NCBI RefSeq assembly: GCF_001899645.1
Contig: NZ_MKVV01000006.1
Coordinates: 12,520 to 57,020, forward strand
Origin: Pseudonocardia sp. 73-21
Lineage (GTDB): Bacteria > Actinomycetota > Actinomycetes > Mycobacteriales > Pseudonocardiaceae
Reading direction: 5' to 3'
DNA: 44,501 nucleotides
Each line of letters starts with the position of its first letter. Positions within the stretch are counted from its first letter, which is position 1. Positions 31,604 through 41,509 of the stretch are shown here, in pieces. The notes beneath the pieces were generated by a model. The model saw only the letters and a list, made by a program, of their open reading frames with translations, did no database searches and was not told the DNA's origin. A program made the translations under genes and the position numbers.

Positions 31604-32682
31604 CGCCCCGCCCGCACGTCGCGACCCTGGTCGCCCCGGCCGGCGCGGCGACGGGGCCCAGGGCCCCCCGGCGGCGGGCCGTCCGGCCCGGTCGTCCGGC
31701 GCGGGACCCGCAGCGAGAGGTAGCTCAGACCGCCCGCCGGGATCGGCAGCCAGAAGCTGACCACCCGCCAGCCGAGCACCGCGATCAGCGCGGGTGCCGC
31801 CGGCCCGCCGAACGCGACCAGCGCCGGGACCAGCACCCCCTCCACCACGCCGATCCCGCCGGGCGTGATCGGCAGGACCCCGAGGGTGTTCGCCAGCCCG
31901 TACGCGACGAGCAGGCCGGCGACGCCCACCGGGTGGCCGAGGGCGAGCAGGAACATCTCCAGTGCCGCGGCGTCGAGGAGCCAGTTGGCGGCGGCCCACC
32001 CGACGGCCACCCCGAGCTGCCTGCGGTCGCGGGTGATGTGGTGCAGGCGGCGCACGATCTCCTGGGTGCGGCGGTCGACCCGCTCGGCGTCAAGGCCCGG
32101 GACCCGCGCGGCGATCCGGTGCAGCAGCCGGGTGCCGCGCCCACCCCCGCGGGCCGCCGCCACCGTCACGAGCACGACGTCCACGACGGCGACCACGCCG
32201 AGGACCACACACAGCGCGACGAGCCGCCCGCCCGGACCGTGCACGACGATGGCGGCGACCAGCGCGCCCCACAGGATCACGTGCAGCACCATCGCCGAGA
32301 GCACGCCCTGCACGCCCGCGAGCAGGGCGGCATCGGCGGCGTCGACGCCGTCGGCGCTCAGCAGCCGGAACCGGAGCGCCGCGGTGCCGGCCGGCCCGCC
32401 GGGGATGACGTGGCCCGCGCCCCAGGTGGCGAGGTCGATGCGCACCAGCCGGGAGAACCGCGGCCGCACGGCCACCGGCAGCAGCGCCCGGGTGTAGGCG
32501 GCGTAGGCGGCGATCGAGACCGCCTCCAGCACGACCCCCGGGACGAACCACCACAGCGCCACCCCGCGGGCCGCGGTCAGCACCCCGTCCACGTCGCCGA
32601 CCAGCGGCAGCACCCCGTACTCGACCACCACGGCCAGCACGGCGAGCGCGACCCCGCGGCGCACCCACCTGCGGCCCGTCAC
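31600..32682 (-). CDS. UPF0104/LPG-synthase-type flippase-like membrane protein
   Basis: A 360-residue polytopic protein of the lysylphosphatidylglycerol synthase TM (UPF0104, GtrA/AglD-like flippase) family, without a synthase domain. Family blocks are WGAGHVIPGGPAGTAALRFRL near the middle and LPITPGGIGVVEGVL near the C terminus. The tail is Pro/Gly/Arg-rich. The GTG at 32682 overlaps the FtsH stop by 4 bases. It is related to the C-terminal domain of the large fusion at 25535–27916, so this island carries two flippase-type proteins. It may move lipid-linked precursors or modified phospholipids; this is inference. Confidence 0.87.
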   Translation of the reverse strand: MTGRRWVRRGVALAVLAVVVEYGVLPLVGDVDGVLTAARGVALWWFVPGVVLEAVSIAAYAAYTRALLPVAVRPRFSRLVRIDLATWGAGHVIPGGPAGTAALRFRLLSADGVDAADAALLAGVQGVLSAMVLHVILWGALVAAIVVHGPGGRLVALCVVLGVVAVVDVVLVTVAAARGGGRGTRLLHRIAARVPGLDAERVDRRTQEIVRRLHHITRDRRQLGVAVGWAAANWLLDAAALEMFLLALGHPVGVAGLLVAYGLANTLGVLPITPGGIGVVEGVLVPALVAFGGPAAPALIAVLGWRVVSFWLPIPAGGLSYLSLRVPRRTTGPDGPPPGGPGPRRRAGRGDQGRDVRAGR

Positions 32683-34595
32683 ACCGGGAGCCCGCCACGC
32701 GGTGCGCTGCCGACCGGCCGGACCACGGCCGGCCGCTCCGCGATGATCGCCTCGAGGGTGGCACCGTCGATGGTCTCGCGCTCCAGCAGGACGGCGGTGA
32801 GCCGGTCGAGGACGTCGCGGTGGTCGCGCAGGATCGCGCCCGCCGCCTCCTCCGCCTCGCGCAGCAGCCGGGCCACCTCCTCGTCGACGGCACGCTGGGT
32901 CTGCTCCGCGTAGGGCCGGGCCCCGAGCGGGTTGTCGTGCGTGGCCCCGTCCGGCCCGTACCCGACGGGCCCGAGCCTCGGTGAGAGCCCCCATTCCCGC
33001 ACCATCCGCGTGGCCAGCTCGGTGGCCGAGGCGAGGTCGTTGGCCGCGCCGGTGGACGCCTCGCCGAGCACGGCCTCCTCGGCGGCGCGCCCGCCCATGC
33101 GCACGGCGAGGGAGTCGGTGAGGTAGCTCTGCGGGTACAGGTGGCGTTCCGACAGCGGCAGCTGCTCGGTGACGCCGAGCGCGGCGCCCCGCGGCAGGAT
33201 CGTGATCTTCGCGACCGGGTCGGCGTGCGGGGACAGCGCGGCGACCAGCGCGTGCCCGGCCTCGTGCACGGCGACGGCGCGCTTCTCCCCCGGCAGCAAC
33301 GCGTTCGAGGAGTCCCGGCGGCCCAGCAGCAGGCGGTCCCGCGCGGCGTCGATGTCCGCGGCGGTCACGACGTCGCGGTCGGCGCGCACCGCGTTGATCG
33401 CCGCCTCGTTCACGAGGTTGGCCAGGTCGGCGCCCGAGAACCCCGGGGTGCCGCGGGCCACCGCGCCGAGATCGACGTCGGCGCCGAGGTCCTTGCCGCG
33501 GGCGTGGATGGCGAGGATCGCCGCCCGCTCCGCCTGGTTGGGCAGCGGGATCTCGACGGTCCGGTCGAACCGGCCCGGTCGCAGCAGCGCCGCGTCCAGC
33601 GACTCCGCCCGGTTGGTCGCGGCGATCACGACCACCCCGCTGCCCGCCTCGAACCCGTCCATCTCCGACAGCAGCTGGTTGAGGGTCTGCTCGCGCTCGT
33701 CGTTCGACCCGAAGCCCCCGCCGGACCCGCGGCGGCCGCCGATCGCGTCGATCTCGTCGATGAAGATGATCGACGGCGCCTGCGCGCGGGCGTCCTCGAA
33801 CAGCGACCGCACCCGCGAGGCCCCGACCCCGACGAACATCTCGACGAAACCGGAGCCGCTGATCGAGAAGAACGGCACACCCGCCTCGCCGGCCACCGCC
33901 CGGGCGAACAGTGTCTTCCCGGTGCCCGGTGGGCCGATCATGAGGACGCCCTTGGGCCCCTTCGCCCCCGCCCGGCGGTACCGCTCGGGATTGCGCAGGA
34001 AGTCGACGACCTCCATGACCTCGGTCTTCGAGCCCTCGTAACCGGCGATGTCGGCGAACCGGGCCCCGGGCTTCGACTCGTCGTAGACCTTGGCCTTCGA
34101 CGCCCCGACGCCCATCATCCCGCCGAGGCCGCCCGCACCGAGCCGCCGGCTGCTGCGACGCAGCCACCACAGGCCGAGCCCGATGATCAGGACGTAGGGC
34201 AGGAACGACAGCAGGACGGCACCCCACGACGTGGCGCCGGGGTTGGTCGCGCTGACCGCGACGCGGTGGGCCGCCAGCAGCGGGGCGAGGCCCGGGTCGG
34301 CCAGGGCGGTGGGCACCTGCGAGGTGTAGGTGGCTCCGCCCACGAGCGTGCCGCTGACCGCGCCGGTGCCGCTGATCGTGGCCGTGGCCACCTTGTCCGC
34401 CGTCACCTGCGCCACGAAGTCGCTGTAGCCGAGCACCTGCGCCGACGGCGTCAGGAGGGCCGGGACGGCGTACAGGGCGACGAGCCCGAGGAGCCAGATC
34501 GGCATGATCCACCGCTGCCAGCGCGGCGGCGGCGGGGTCGGGCTCCCCGGGGACGTCCTGCCCGGACCGGGGTCCGGACCGGGCCAGCTGCTCAC
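32679..34595 (-). CDS. ftsH: ATP-dependent zinc metalloprotease FtsH (paralogue)
   Basis: A membrane AAA+ protease of 638 residues. Two transmembrane segments (about 35–55 and 145–165) flank a short extracytoplasmic domain. Then come Walker A GPPGTGKT, Walker [13 protein letters not shown], the second region of homology with RPGRFDR, and zinc site HEAGH (about 444–448) followed by [19 protein letters not shown]. The GTG at 34595 (VSSWPG) is chosen; it overlaps the stop of a small ORF (34645–34592) that has a better ribosome site. The long C-terminal tail of some FtsH proteins is absent. Overlap with the flippase gene suggests membrane-protein quality control coupled to transport. It is probably a stress paralogue rather than the housekeeping FtsH, judged by context. 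Confidence 0.92.
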   Translation of the reverse strand: MSSWPGPDPGPGRTSPGSPTPPPPRWQRWIMPIWLLGLVALYAVPALLTPSAQVLGYSDFVAQVTADKVATATISGTGAVSGTLVGGATYTSQVPTALADPGLAPLLAAHRVAVSATNPGATSWGAVLLSFLPYVLIIGLGLWWLRRSSRRLGAGGLGGMMGVGASKAKVYDESKPGARFADIAGYEGSKTEVMEVVDFLRNPERYRRAGAKGPKGVLMIGPPGTGKTLFARAVAGEAGVPFFSISGSGFVEMFVGVGASRVRSLFEDARAQAPSIIFIDEIDAIGGRRGSGGGFGSNDEREQTLNQLLSEMDGFEAGSGVVVIAATNRAESLDAALLRPGRFDRTVEIPLPNQAERAAILAIHARGKDLGADVDLGAVARGTPGFSGADLANLVNEAAINAVRADRDVVTAADIDAARDRLLLGRRDSSNALLPGEKRAVAVHEAGHALVAALSPHADPVAKITILPRGAALGVTEQLPLSERHLYPQSYLTDSLAVRMGGRAAEEAVLGEASTGAANDLASATELATRMVREWGLSPRLGPVGYGPDGATHDNPLGARPYAEQTQRAVDEEVARLLREAEEAAGAILRDHRDVLDRLTAVLLERETIDGATLEAIIAERPAVVRPVGSAPRGGLPV

Positions 34596-34645
34596 CGGCG
34601 GGCGCCGTGTCCGGGGTCCCGGTCGGCCGGACGTCGAACCATCAT
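34592..34645 (-). CDS. Possible 17-aa leader ORF coupled to ftsH
   Basis: ATGATG at 34645–34640 with GAAGGGG about 6 bases upstream opens a 17-codon frame ([17 protein letters not shown]). Its TGA overlaps the GTG start of ftsH in the form GTGA. The candidate operator lies 65 bp before this ATG, the usual distance in this window, whereas it is 115 bp from the ftsH GTG. It may be a translational coupler. It is too short to prove by sequence. Confidence 0.35.
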   Translation of the reverse strand: MMVRRPADRDPGHGARR

Positions 34646-34710
34646 GACGGCCCCTTCGGATCGTTCGGCTGGGTCGGACCCGATGGTCTCGCCGCCGCGG
34701 CGCTCCCCCC

Positions 34711-34725
34711 AGGGCCGTCGGCCCC
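34711..34725. promoter_or_regulatory. DosR-box-like site before the FtsH operon
   Basis: AGGGCCGTCGGCCCC, 65 bp upstream of the leader-ORF ATG at 34645 and 115 bp from the ftsH GTG at 34595. Confidence 0.5.
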
Positions 34726-34770
34726 TGATCGCAGGTCCGGTCGGCACCGGGCCGACGGGCCGCGGCGGGC

Positions 34771-34784
34771 GAGCCGTTGTCCCC
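34771..34784. promoter_or_regulatory. DosR-box-like site before BON protein 2
   Basis: GAGCCGTTGTCCCC, ending 35 bp before the ATG at 34820. Weaker than the other sites, but its position copies the site before BON protein 1. Confidence 0.4.
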
Positions 34785-34819
34785 TACCGGTGGCCCCGCA
34801 CCCGTCACACCCTTGGCCC

Positions 34820-35488
34820 ATGACGCAGATGCACACCACGACCGACGCCGAGCTCCAGCAGGCGATCATCGACGAGCTGTACTGGACGCCGGAGGTGGAC
34901 GCCGCCCACATCGGCGTGGCCGTCACCGACGGCGCGGTGACGCTCTCCGGTGAGGTCACCAGCTACCCGGAGCGCTACCACGCCGAGCAGGCGGTGAAGC
35001 GGGTGCGGGGCGTGCGGGCGGTCGCCGAGGAGATCGCCGTGCGCAGCACCTGGGTGACCCTCAACGACACCGACATCGCCCGGGAGGCCGGCGAGACGCT
35101 CGGCCGCGCGGTCGACGTGCCGAACGGGGCGGTCACGGCGTCGGTCCACGACCGCCGGATCACCCTCACCGGGACCGTCACCTGGCAGTTCCAGCGCCGG
35201 GCGGCCGAGCAGGCGGTCAAGTACCTCAGGGGCGTGACCGCCGTCCACAACGGGATCATGATCCGGCCCGCCGCGGCCGTGACGGACATCCGGAGGTCGA
35301 TCCGGTCCGCCTTCGTGCGCAGCGCCCAGATCGACAGCAGCCACGTCGACGTCGCCGTCGGCGCGGACGGCGTCATCACCCTGACCGGCCGGGTCCGGTC
35401 GCACGCCGAGCGGCGGCAGGCGGAGCAGTCCGCGTGGGCCGCCCCCGGCGTCAGCTCGGTGGAGAACCTGATCCGCGTGGAGAACTGA
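34820..35488 (+). CDS. Triple BON-domain protein, paralogue
   Basis: A 222-residue protein with three BON domains, clearly homologous over its length to the protein at 9200–9871 (shared blocks: DIAREAGETLGRAVDVP, VTWQFQRRAAEQAVKYLRGV, HAERRQAEQSAWAAPGV). There is no signal peptide. The ATG at 34820 aligns with the start of the paralogue. The GTG of the GH31 gene follows 28 bp downstream on the same strand, so they may share a transcript. A lipid- or envelope-binding role is inferred from the domain. Confidence 0.88.
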   Translation: MTQMHTTTDAELQQAIIDELYWTPEVDAAHIGVAVTDGAVTLSGEVTSYPERYHAEQAVKRVRGVRAVAEEIAVRSTWVTLNDTDIAREAGETLGRAVDVPNGAVTASVHDRRITLTGTVTWQFQRRAAEQAVKYLRGVTAVHNGIMIRPAAAVTDIRRSIRSAFVRSAQIDSSHVDVAVGADGVITLTGRVRSHAERRQAEQSAWAAPGVSSVENLIRVEN

Positions 35489-35516
35489 CGGCCGGCCGCG
35501 CCGGGACGGGGTCCGG

Positions 35517-37388
35517 GTGACCAGGCGTCGCCCGGCCCGCGCCGCGCTCGCGGTGCTGATGCTCCTGCCGCTGCTCCTGCTCGCGTCCGTCGCGGTCGCC
35601 GCCCCGGCAGCGGCCGGGCCGTGGGATGACCTCGACCCCCTGCTCCCCGGGGTCCTCACCGCCGCCGCGGGCACCGTCGTGCGACCCGCCCTCGTCGACG
35701 CCGACCGGGCCGTACTGCGGGCCCGCGCCGCGGCGGGAGCCCCGGCCGTGGTGCTGCGGCTGGCGGCACGCCCCGGCGAGCGCTACTTCGGCCTCGGGGA
35801 GCGGTTCGGCCGGTTCGACCTGCGCGGGCAGGTCCTGGCGAACTGGACCGCCGACGGCATGGGCCGTCCGGGGGTCGTCACCACGTACTCGCCGATGCCG
35901 TTCCTGCTCTCCGAACGCGGCTACGCCGTCCACCTCGACACCGCCGCGTCGACGACCGTGGACCTGTCCGGCCGGGACGCGGTCACGATCACCGTCGCGT
36001 CGCGCGAGGTGGACGTCGAGGTGTTCACCGGCCCGGACCCGGCCACGGTCGTCCGCGACCACGCCGTGTCGATCGGCCTGCCGCCGGTCCCCACGCCGTG
36101 GGGTCTGGGCGTCTGGAAGTGCCTCGTCGGCGGCACCGCACGCGTGCGCGCCGACACCGGCGCGCTCCTGGCCGCCGGGGTCCCGCTGGACGCGGTCTGG
36201 ACCTACGACATCGCCGATCCGGCGTCGGGGTTCGGGTGGCCGTGGCAGGTCTACGGCCCCGTGCCGCCCGGTCCCTATCCCGACCCGGCGGCGCTGATCG
36301 CGGGCCTGCACGCCGACGGGCTGGCCGTGCTGGGCTACCTCACGCCGTTCGTCGTGGTCGGCGCTCCCGGCTACGCCGGCGCCGCCGCCCGCGGTTACCT
36401 GGTCACGACCGCCGACGGCGTGGTCTACACCCAGCCCTGGCTGGCCGGCACACGGCGGGCCTACGTCGACTTCACCGACCCCGCCGCGACAGCCTGGTGG
36501 CAGGACCGGGTCCGCGCCGGGCTCACCGGCGTCGGGTTCGACGGCGCCATGCAGGACTACGGCGAGGACGCCCCGGCCGAGGGCCGCTACGCCGACGGCG
36601 AACCCGGTGCCCTCGTCCACAACGCCTACCCGCGGCTCTACGCCGACGCCGTCCGCGCCGCCGCGCAGTCGGTCAAGCCCGACACCACCGTGTTCTTCGC
36701 CCGCTCCGGCTACACCGGCGCCCAGAGCGCGCAGACCGGCCGGTTCACCGGCGACCAGACCCGCGACTGGGACATCCGCACCGGGCTCGGCTCGGTGCTG
36801 GCCGGCATGCTCAACGGCTCGCTCTCCGGGTGGCCCTACTGGGGCCCCGACATCGGTGGCTTCCTGTCCGGTACCGGCGAGCGCGACCGCGACCTGTGGA
36901 CGCGCTGGGTGCAGCTCGGCGCCCTGTCGCCCGTCATGCGCGACATGCTCGGTGCCCAGACCGACCCCATCGGTGTCCAGACCGACGTGCGCACGCTCGC
37001 GACCTTCCGCGGCTACGCGTTGCTGCACCGCGCCCTCGAGCCCTACCTGCACGAGCTCGCCGTCCAGGCCCACGGCACCGGGGCCCCGCTCATGCGGCCG
37101 CTGTGGCTCGACGACCCGACGGAGCGCACCGCGTGGTCCGTGAGCGACGAGTACACGCTCGGCCCCGCCGTGCTCGTCGCCCCCGTCACCACACCGTCCA
37201 CCCGCTCCCGTCCGGTGTGGCTGCCGTCCGGGACCTGGCGGGACTACTGGACCGGCGCCACGGTCACCGGGCCCGCCTGGATCCGCGCCGACGCGCCCGT
37301 CGGGCACATCCCGCTCTGGACCGGCGGGCCGGCCGCACCCGACCTCCCGCCGCCGGCGTCCCTGGGCCTGCCCGGCGGTCTCCGTTGA
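35517..37388 (+). CDS. Secreted glycoside hydrolase family 31 (alpha-glucosidase/xylosidase-type)
   Basis: A 623-residue GH31 enzyme with an N-terminal signal peptide: [10 protein letters not shown], then a hydrophobic [18 protein letters not shown] and a likely cleavage after the AAPAAAG region. After an N-terminal beta domain ([14 protein letters not shown]), the barrel carries the nucleophile Asp347 in MQDYGED and the acid/base Asp413 in [23 protein letters not shown] follows. GH31 members hydrolyse alpha-glucosides, alpha-xylosides or sulfoquinovosides; the exact substrate is open. The start is the GTG at 35517. Together with GH65 it suggests handling of alpha-linked glucose, here outside the membrane. 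Confidence 0.9.
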   Translation: MTRRRPARAALAVLMLLPLLLLASVAVAAPAAAGPWDDLDPLLPGVLTAAAGTVVRPALVDADRAVLRARAAAGAPAVVLRLAARPGERYFGLGERFGRFDLRGQVLANWTADGMGRPGVVTTYSPMPFLLSERGYAVHLDTAASTTVDLSGRDAVTITVASREVDVEVFTGPDPATVVRDHAVSIGLPPVPTPWGLGVWKCLVGGTARVRADTGALLAAGVPLDAVWTYDIADPASGFGWPWQVYGPVPPGPYPDPAALIAGLHADGLAVLGYLTPFVVVGAPGYAGAAARGYLVTTADGVVYTQPWLAGTRRAYVDFTDPAATAWWQDRVRAGLTGVGFDGAMQDYGEDAPAEGRYADGEPGALVHNAYPRLYADAVRAAAQSVKPDTTVFFARSGYTGAQSAQTGRFTGDQTRDWDIRTGLGSVLAGMLNGSLSGWPYWGPDIGGFLSGTGERDRDLWTRWVQLGALSPVMRDMLGAQTDPIGVQTDVRTLATFRGYALLHRALEPYLHELAVQAHGTGAPLMRPLWLDDPTERTAWSVSDEYTLGPAVLVAPVTTPSTRSRPVWLPSGTWRDYWTGATVTGPAWIRADAPVGHIPLWTGGPAAPDLPPPASLGLPGGLR

Positions 37389-37399
37389 CGGGCCGCGCG

Positions 37400-37425
37400 G
37401 CCGGCCCCCGGGGACCGGGGCCGGC
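37400..37425 (+). terminator. Stem-loop after the GH31 gene
   Basis: GCCGGCCCC (37400–37408) pairs perfectly with GGGGCCGGC (37417–37425) around an 8-base loop, 11 bp after the GH31 stop. There is no U-run, as often in high-GC actinomycetes. It separates GH31 from the operator of the aldehyde dehydrogenase gene. Confidence 0.5.
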
Positions 37426-37438
37426 ACCGGGATGCGGG

Positions 37439-37453
37439 GGGACCTTCGGCCCT
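37439..37453. promoter_or_regulatory. DosR-box-like site before aldehyde dehydrogenase
   Basis: GGGACCTTCGGCCCT, 59 bp upstream of the ATG at 37513. This is the best example of the window consensus in the GGGACC orientation. Confidence 0.65.
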
Positions 37454-37512
37454 CACCACCGTGCGCCCCCGCTCGTAACGTCACCCGGACCTTCATCGAC
37501 CAGGGAGAACCC

Positions 37513-39033
37513 ATGTTGTACGTCCCCCCGGGTGGCGCCGGCAGCATCGTGACCGTCGCGCCCCGCTACGAGAACTTCATCGGCGGCAAGTGGCAGGCCC
37601 CGACCCGGGGCCACTACCGGTTCGACGTCAGCCCCGCCACCGGCAACCCCATCACCGAGGTCGCGTACTCCTCCCCGGAGGACGTGGAGCTGGCGCTCGA
37701 CGCCGCACACGCCGCGAAGGACGCGTGGGGCGAGGCGTCGGCGGCCGACCGCGCCGCGGTGCTGCTCGCGATCGCCGACCGCATCGAGGCGAAGGCCGAG
37801 ATGCTCGCGGTCGCCGAGAGCTGGGAGAACGGCAAGCCCGTCCGCGAGACGCTCGCCGCCGACATCCCACTCGTCGTCGACCACTTCCGCTACTTCGCCG
37901 CCGCCGCGCGGTCGGAGGAGGGCCGCACCACCGAGATCGACAAGGACCTCGTCGCCTACCACTTCCGCGAGCCGCTGGGGGTGGTCGGGCAGATCATCCC
38001 GTTCAACTTCCCGCTGCTGATGGCCGCGTGGAAGCTCGCCCCCGCGCTCGCCGCCGGGAACTGCTCGGTGATGAAGCCGGCCTCCCCCACCCCGTGGTCG
38101 ATCCTCAAGCTGATGGAGGTCATCGAGGACGTCGTCCCGCCGGGCGTCGTCAACGTGGTCACCGGCCCCGGCGGCGAGATCGGCAAGGCCCTGGCCACCA
38201 GCCCACGCATCGCCAAGATCGGGTTCACCGGCGAGACCGTGACCGGCCGGCTCATCATGCAGTACGCCGCGCAGAACCTGATCCCGTCCACCGTCGAGCT
38301 CGGCGGCAAGTCGCCGAACATCTTCTTCTCCGACGTCATGGCCCACGACGACGACTTCCTCGCCAAGGCCGTCGAGGGCCTCGTGCTCTACGCGTTCAAC
38401 AAGGGCGAGGTCTGCACCTGCCCGTCGCGGGCGCTGATCCAGGCCGACATCTACGACGAGTTCATGGCCCGCTGCCTGGACCGGATCGCGGCGATCCGCC
38501 AGGGCAACCCGCTCGACACCGAGACCCAGCTCGGACCCCAGGTCTCCGCGGCCCAGCTCGAGAAGATCACCTCCTACGTCGCGATCGGCCGTGCCGAGGG
38601 CGCCGAGGTCCTCATCGGCGGTCAGCGCGCCCACATCGACGGCGAGTTCGCCGAGGGCTACTACTTCCAGCCGACGGTCCTCAAGGGCGACAACAGGATG
38701 CGCGTGTTCCAGGAGGAGATCTTCGGGCCGGTGCTGGCCGTCACCACCTTCACCGACGACGACGACGCCCTCGCGATCGCCAACGACACCCTCTACGGCC
38801 TGGGCGCCGGGGTCTGGACCCGTGACGGCACCCGCGCCTACCGGATGGGACGCAGGATCAAGGCCGGGCGGGTCTGGACGAACTGCTACCACCAGTACCC
38901 GGCGGGAGCGGCGTTCGGCGGGTACAAGATCTCCGGCATCGGCCGCGAGAACCACCGCATGATGCTCGACCACTACAGCCAGACCAAGAACCTCCTGGTC
39001 AGCTACAGCGACAAGCCACTCGGTCTGTTCTGA
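37513..39033 (+). CDS. NAD(P)-dependent aldehyde dehydrogenase (acetaldehyde/ExaC-type)
   Basis: A 506-residue aldehyde dehydrogenase. It has the entry motif [29 protein letters not shown], catalytic Glu262 in VELGGKSPN and catalytic Cys301 in GEVCTCPSR, a Cys-x-Cys form typical of the AldB/ExaC acetaldehyde branch. The C-terminal block is [27 protein letters not shown] precedes the ATG at 37513. A DUF779 gene follows 8 bp downstream, the usual partner of this branch. It likely oxidises acetaldehyde or similar aldehydes, possibly from the alcohol dehydrogenase at 16689. Confidence 0.94.
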   Translation: MLYVPPGGAGSIVTVAPRYENFIGGKWQAPTRGHYRFDVSPATGNPITEVAYSSPEDVELALDAAHAAKDAWGEASAADRAAVLLAIADRIEAKAEMLAVAESWENGKPVRETLAADIPLVVDHFRYFAAAARSEEGRTTEIDKDLVAYHFREPLGVVGQIIPFNFPLLMAAWKLAPALAAGNCSVMKPASPTPWSILKLMEVIEDVVPPGVVNVVTGPGGEIGKALATSPRIAKIGFTGETVTGRLIMQYAAQNLIPSTVELGGKSPNIFFSDVMAHDDDFLAKAVEGLVLYAFNKGEVCTCPSRALIQADIYDEFMARCLDRIAAIRQGNPLDTETQLGPQVSAAQLEKITSYVAIGRAEGAEVLIGGQRAHIDGEFAEGYYFQPTVLKGDNRMRVFQEEIFGPVLAVTTFTDDDDALAIANDTLYGLGAGVWTRDGTRAYRMGRRIKAGRVWTNCYHQYPAGAAFGGYKISGIGRENHRMMLDHYSQTKNLLVSYSDKPLGLF

Positions 39034-39041
39034 GCACCACG

Positions 39042-39419
39042 ATGACCGAGACGGTGCCCGGGTCCACTCCCGGGACGACCCGGATCTCGGCCACCCCGGC
39101 GGCGCGCCGGGCCATCGCGGCCCTGCGCGCCGAGCTCGGGGGGCCGGTGATGTTCGTGCAGTCCGGCGGCTGCTGCGCGGGCAGCACGCCGATGTGCTTC
39201 CGCGACGGCGAGTTCCTCGTCGGGGACGTCGACGTGCTGCTCGGAGACCTGGACGGCTGCCCCTTCTACATCGACGCACGGCTCGACGACGCCTGGGGCC
39301 GCGGCCACCTCCTGCTCGACGTCGCGGCGGGACCACCGGAGGGGTTCTCGCTGGCCGCGGGGGCCGAGGACCGGCATTTCGTCACCCGGTCCACCGGGTG
39401 CGCGGCCGCGACGCCGTGA
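39042..39419 (+). CDS. DUF779 protein
   Basis: A 125-residue protein of the DUF779 family, usually encoded next to acetaldehyde-type aldehyde dehydrogenases. It carries the conserved Cys-rich block QSGGCCAGSTPMCF and a second block LLGDLDGCPFYID, suggesting a metal or redox role. The function is unknown. The ATG at 39042 is 8 bp after the dehydrogenase stop, so they form one operon. The gene ends 25 bp from the convergent pntB. Confidence 0.9.
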   Translation: MTETVPGSTPGTTRISATPAARRAIAALRAELGGPVMFVQSGGCCAGSTPMCFRDGEFLVGDVDVLLGDLDGCPFYIDARLDDAWGRGHLLLDVAAGPPEGFSLAAGAEDRHFVTRSTGCAAATP

Positions 39420-39444
39420 CCGGCCCGGCGGTCATCATCCGGGT

Positions 39445-40847
<1,403 letters not shown>

Positions 40848-40851
<4 letters not shown>

Positions 40852-41171
40852 GGTGCCGCGCGGTCCGCAGGCACGTCCCGCCCGGGAGCGCGGTGGCTGC
40901 GGAACATCGCCAGCATCCGGTCGGTCACCAGGTAGCCGCCCACCACGTTCATGGCGGCGAACGCGGTGGCGACGAACCCGATCACCTCACCCCACGGCGT
41001 CGTCGCCGTGGCGGTGACGGTCAGGGCTCCGGCCAGCACGATCCCGTGGATGGCGTTGGCGCCCGACATCAGCGGGGTGTGCAGCGTGGCGGGCACCCTG
41101 CCGATCACCTCGACGCCGACCAGGAGGGCCAGCACGAACACCGTCAGCCCGGTCAGGACGTCCGCGCTCAT
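40848..41171 (-). CDS. pntAb: NAD(P) transhydrogenase subunit PntAb (membrane alpha part)
   Basis: A 107-residue membrane subunit with three or four helices (LTGLTVFVLALLVGVEVI, HTPLMSGANAIHGIVLAGAL, VIGFVATAFAAMNVVGGYLV). It is the separate small alpha subunit found in actinobacteria and Rhodospirillum. Overlaps of 4 bases link it both to the upstream 68-residue gene and to pntB. The conserved HTPLMSGANAIHG block is intact. Confidence 0.93.
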
Positions 41172-41374
41172 GACGACGTGGTCGGCGCCCGATCACCGGT
41201 GCCGGCACCGGCCAGCGCCGTCCGGACGAACCGCAGGTGGTCGCGGCGCTCCCGCAGGCCCCTGCGGTACCCCGGGTTGTCGGTCGCGGCGATCTCCGTC
41301 GACATGTTCCCGAGGTGGAGGTCGAGCATGTCCAGCAGGGTCGTGGCCTGCGCTTCGGTCAGTTCGATGTGCAC
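41168..41374 (-). CDS. 68-residue protein cotranslated with pntAb
   Basis: A small soluble, mostly helical protein (MHIELTEAQATTLLDMLDLH, then LGNMSTEIAATDNPGYRRGLRERRDHLRFV). The GTG at 41374 has GAGGAG 6 bases upstream, and the stop overlaps the pntAb start (ATGA). It stands where pntAa would be expected but has no Rossmann fold. I do not recognise a named function; similar short proteins occur in actinobacteria. A regulatory or assembly role for the transhydrogenase is a guess. Confidence 0.75.
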   Translation of the reverse strand: MHIELTEAQATTLLDMLDLHLGNMSTEIAATDNPGYRRGLRERRDHLRFVRTALAGAGTGDRAPTTSS

Positions 41375-41414
41375 CGGTGTCTCCTCAGGTCGGAATGTCG
41401 CCCCGCGACGCCGG

Positions 41415-41430
41415 CCCGCCGACCGGCGGG
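41415..41430 (-). terminator. Short stem-loop after the CBS-protein gene
   Basis: CCCGCC (41415–41420) and GGCGGG (41425–41430) around GACC, lying 80 bp past the CBS stop and 41 bp before the 68-residue gene, all on the minus strand. It could end CBS transcription. There is no U-tract. Confidence 0.3.
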
Positions 41431-41509
41431 TGCGTCGAGGGAAGTCTCGGAGCGCGGCAGGCCCGGCGACAGAGCCGATGGGCCCGACCGTCGCGGCCGT
41501 ACGGGCTGG

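Noticed and set aside
29929..32913. Long plus-strand frame over MarR, transporter and flippase
   Set aside because: It overlaps several domain-supported genes and its product is Pro/Arg/Ala-rich without homology I can see.
37453..39336. Long minus-strand frame antisense to the aldehyde dehydrogenase
   Set aside because: The plus strand encodes a complete dehydrogenase with its catalytic residues; the antisense product has no features.
41387..41403. GGTCGGAATGTCGCCCC upstream of the transhydrogenase operon as an operator
   Set aside because: Several mismatches and only about 12 bp from the start codon, overlapping the ribosome-site region.
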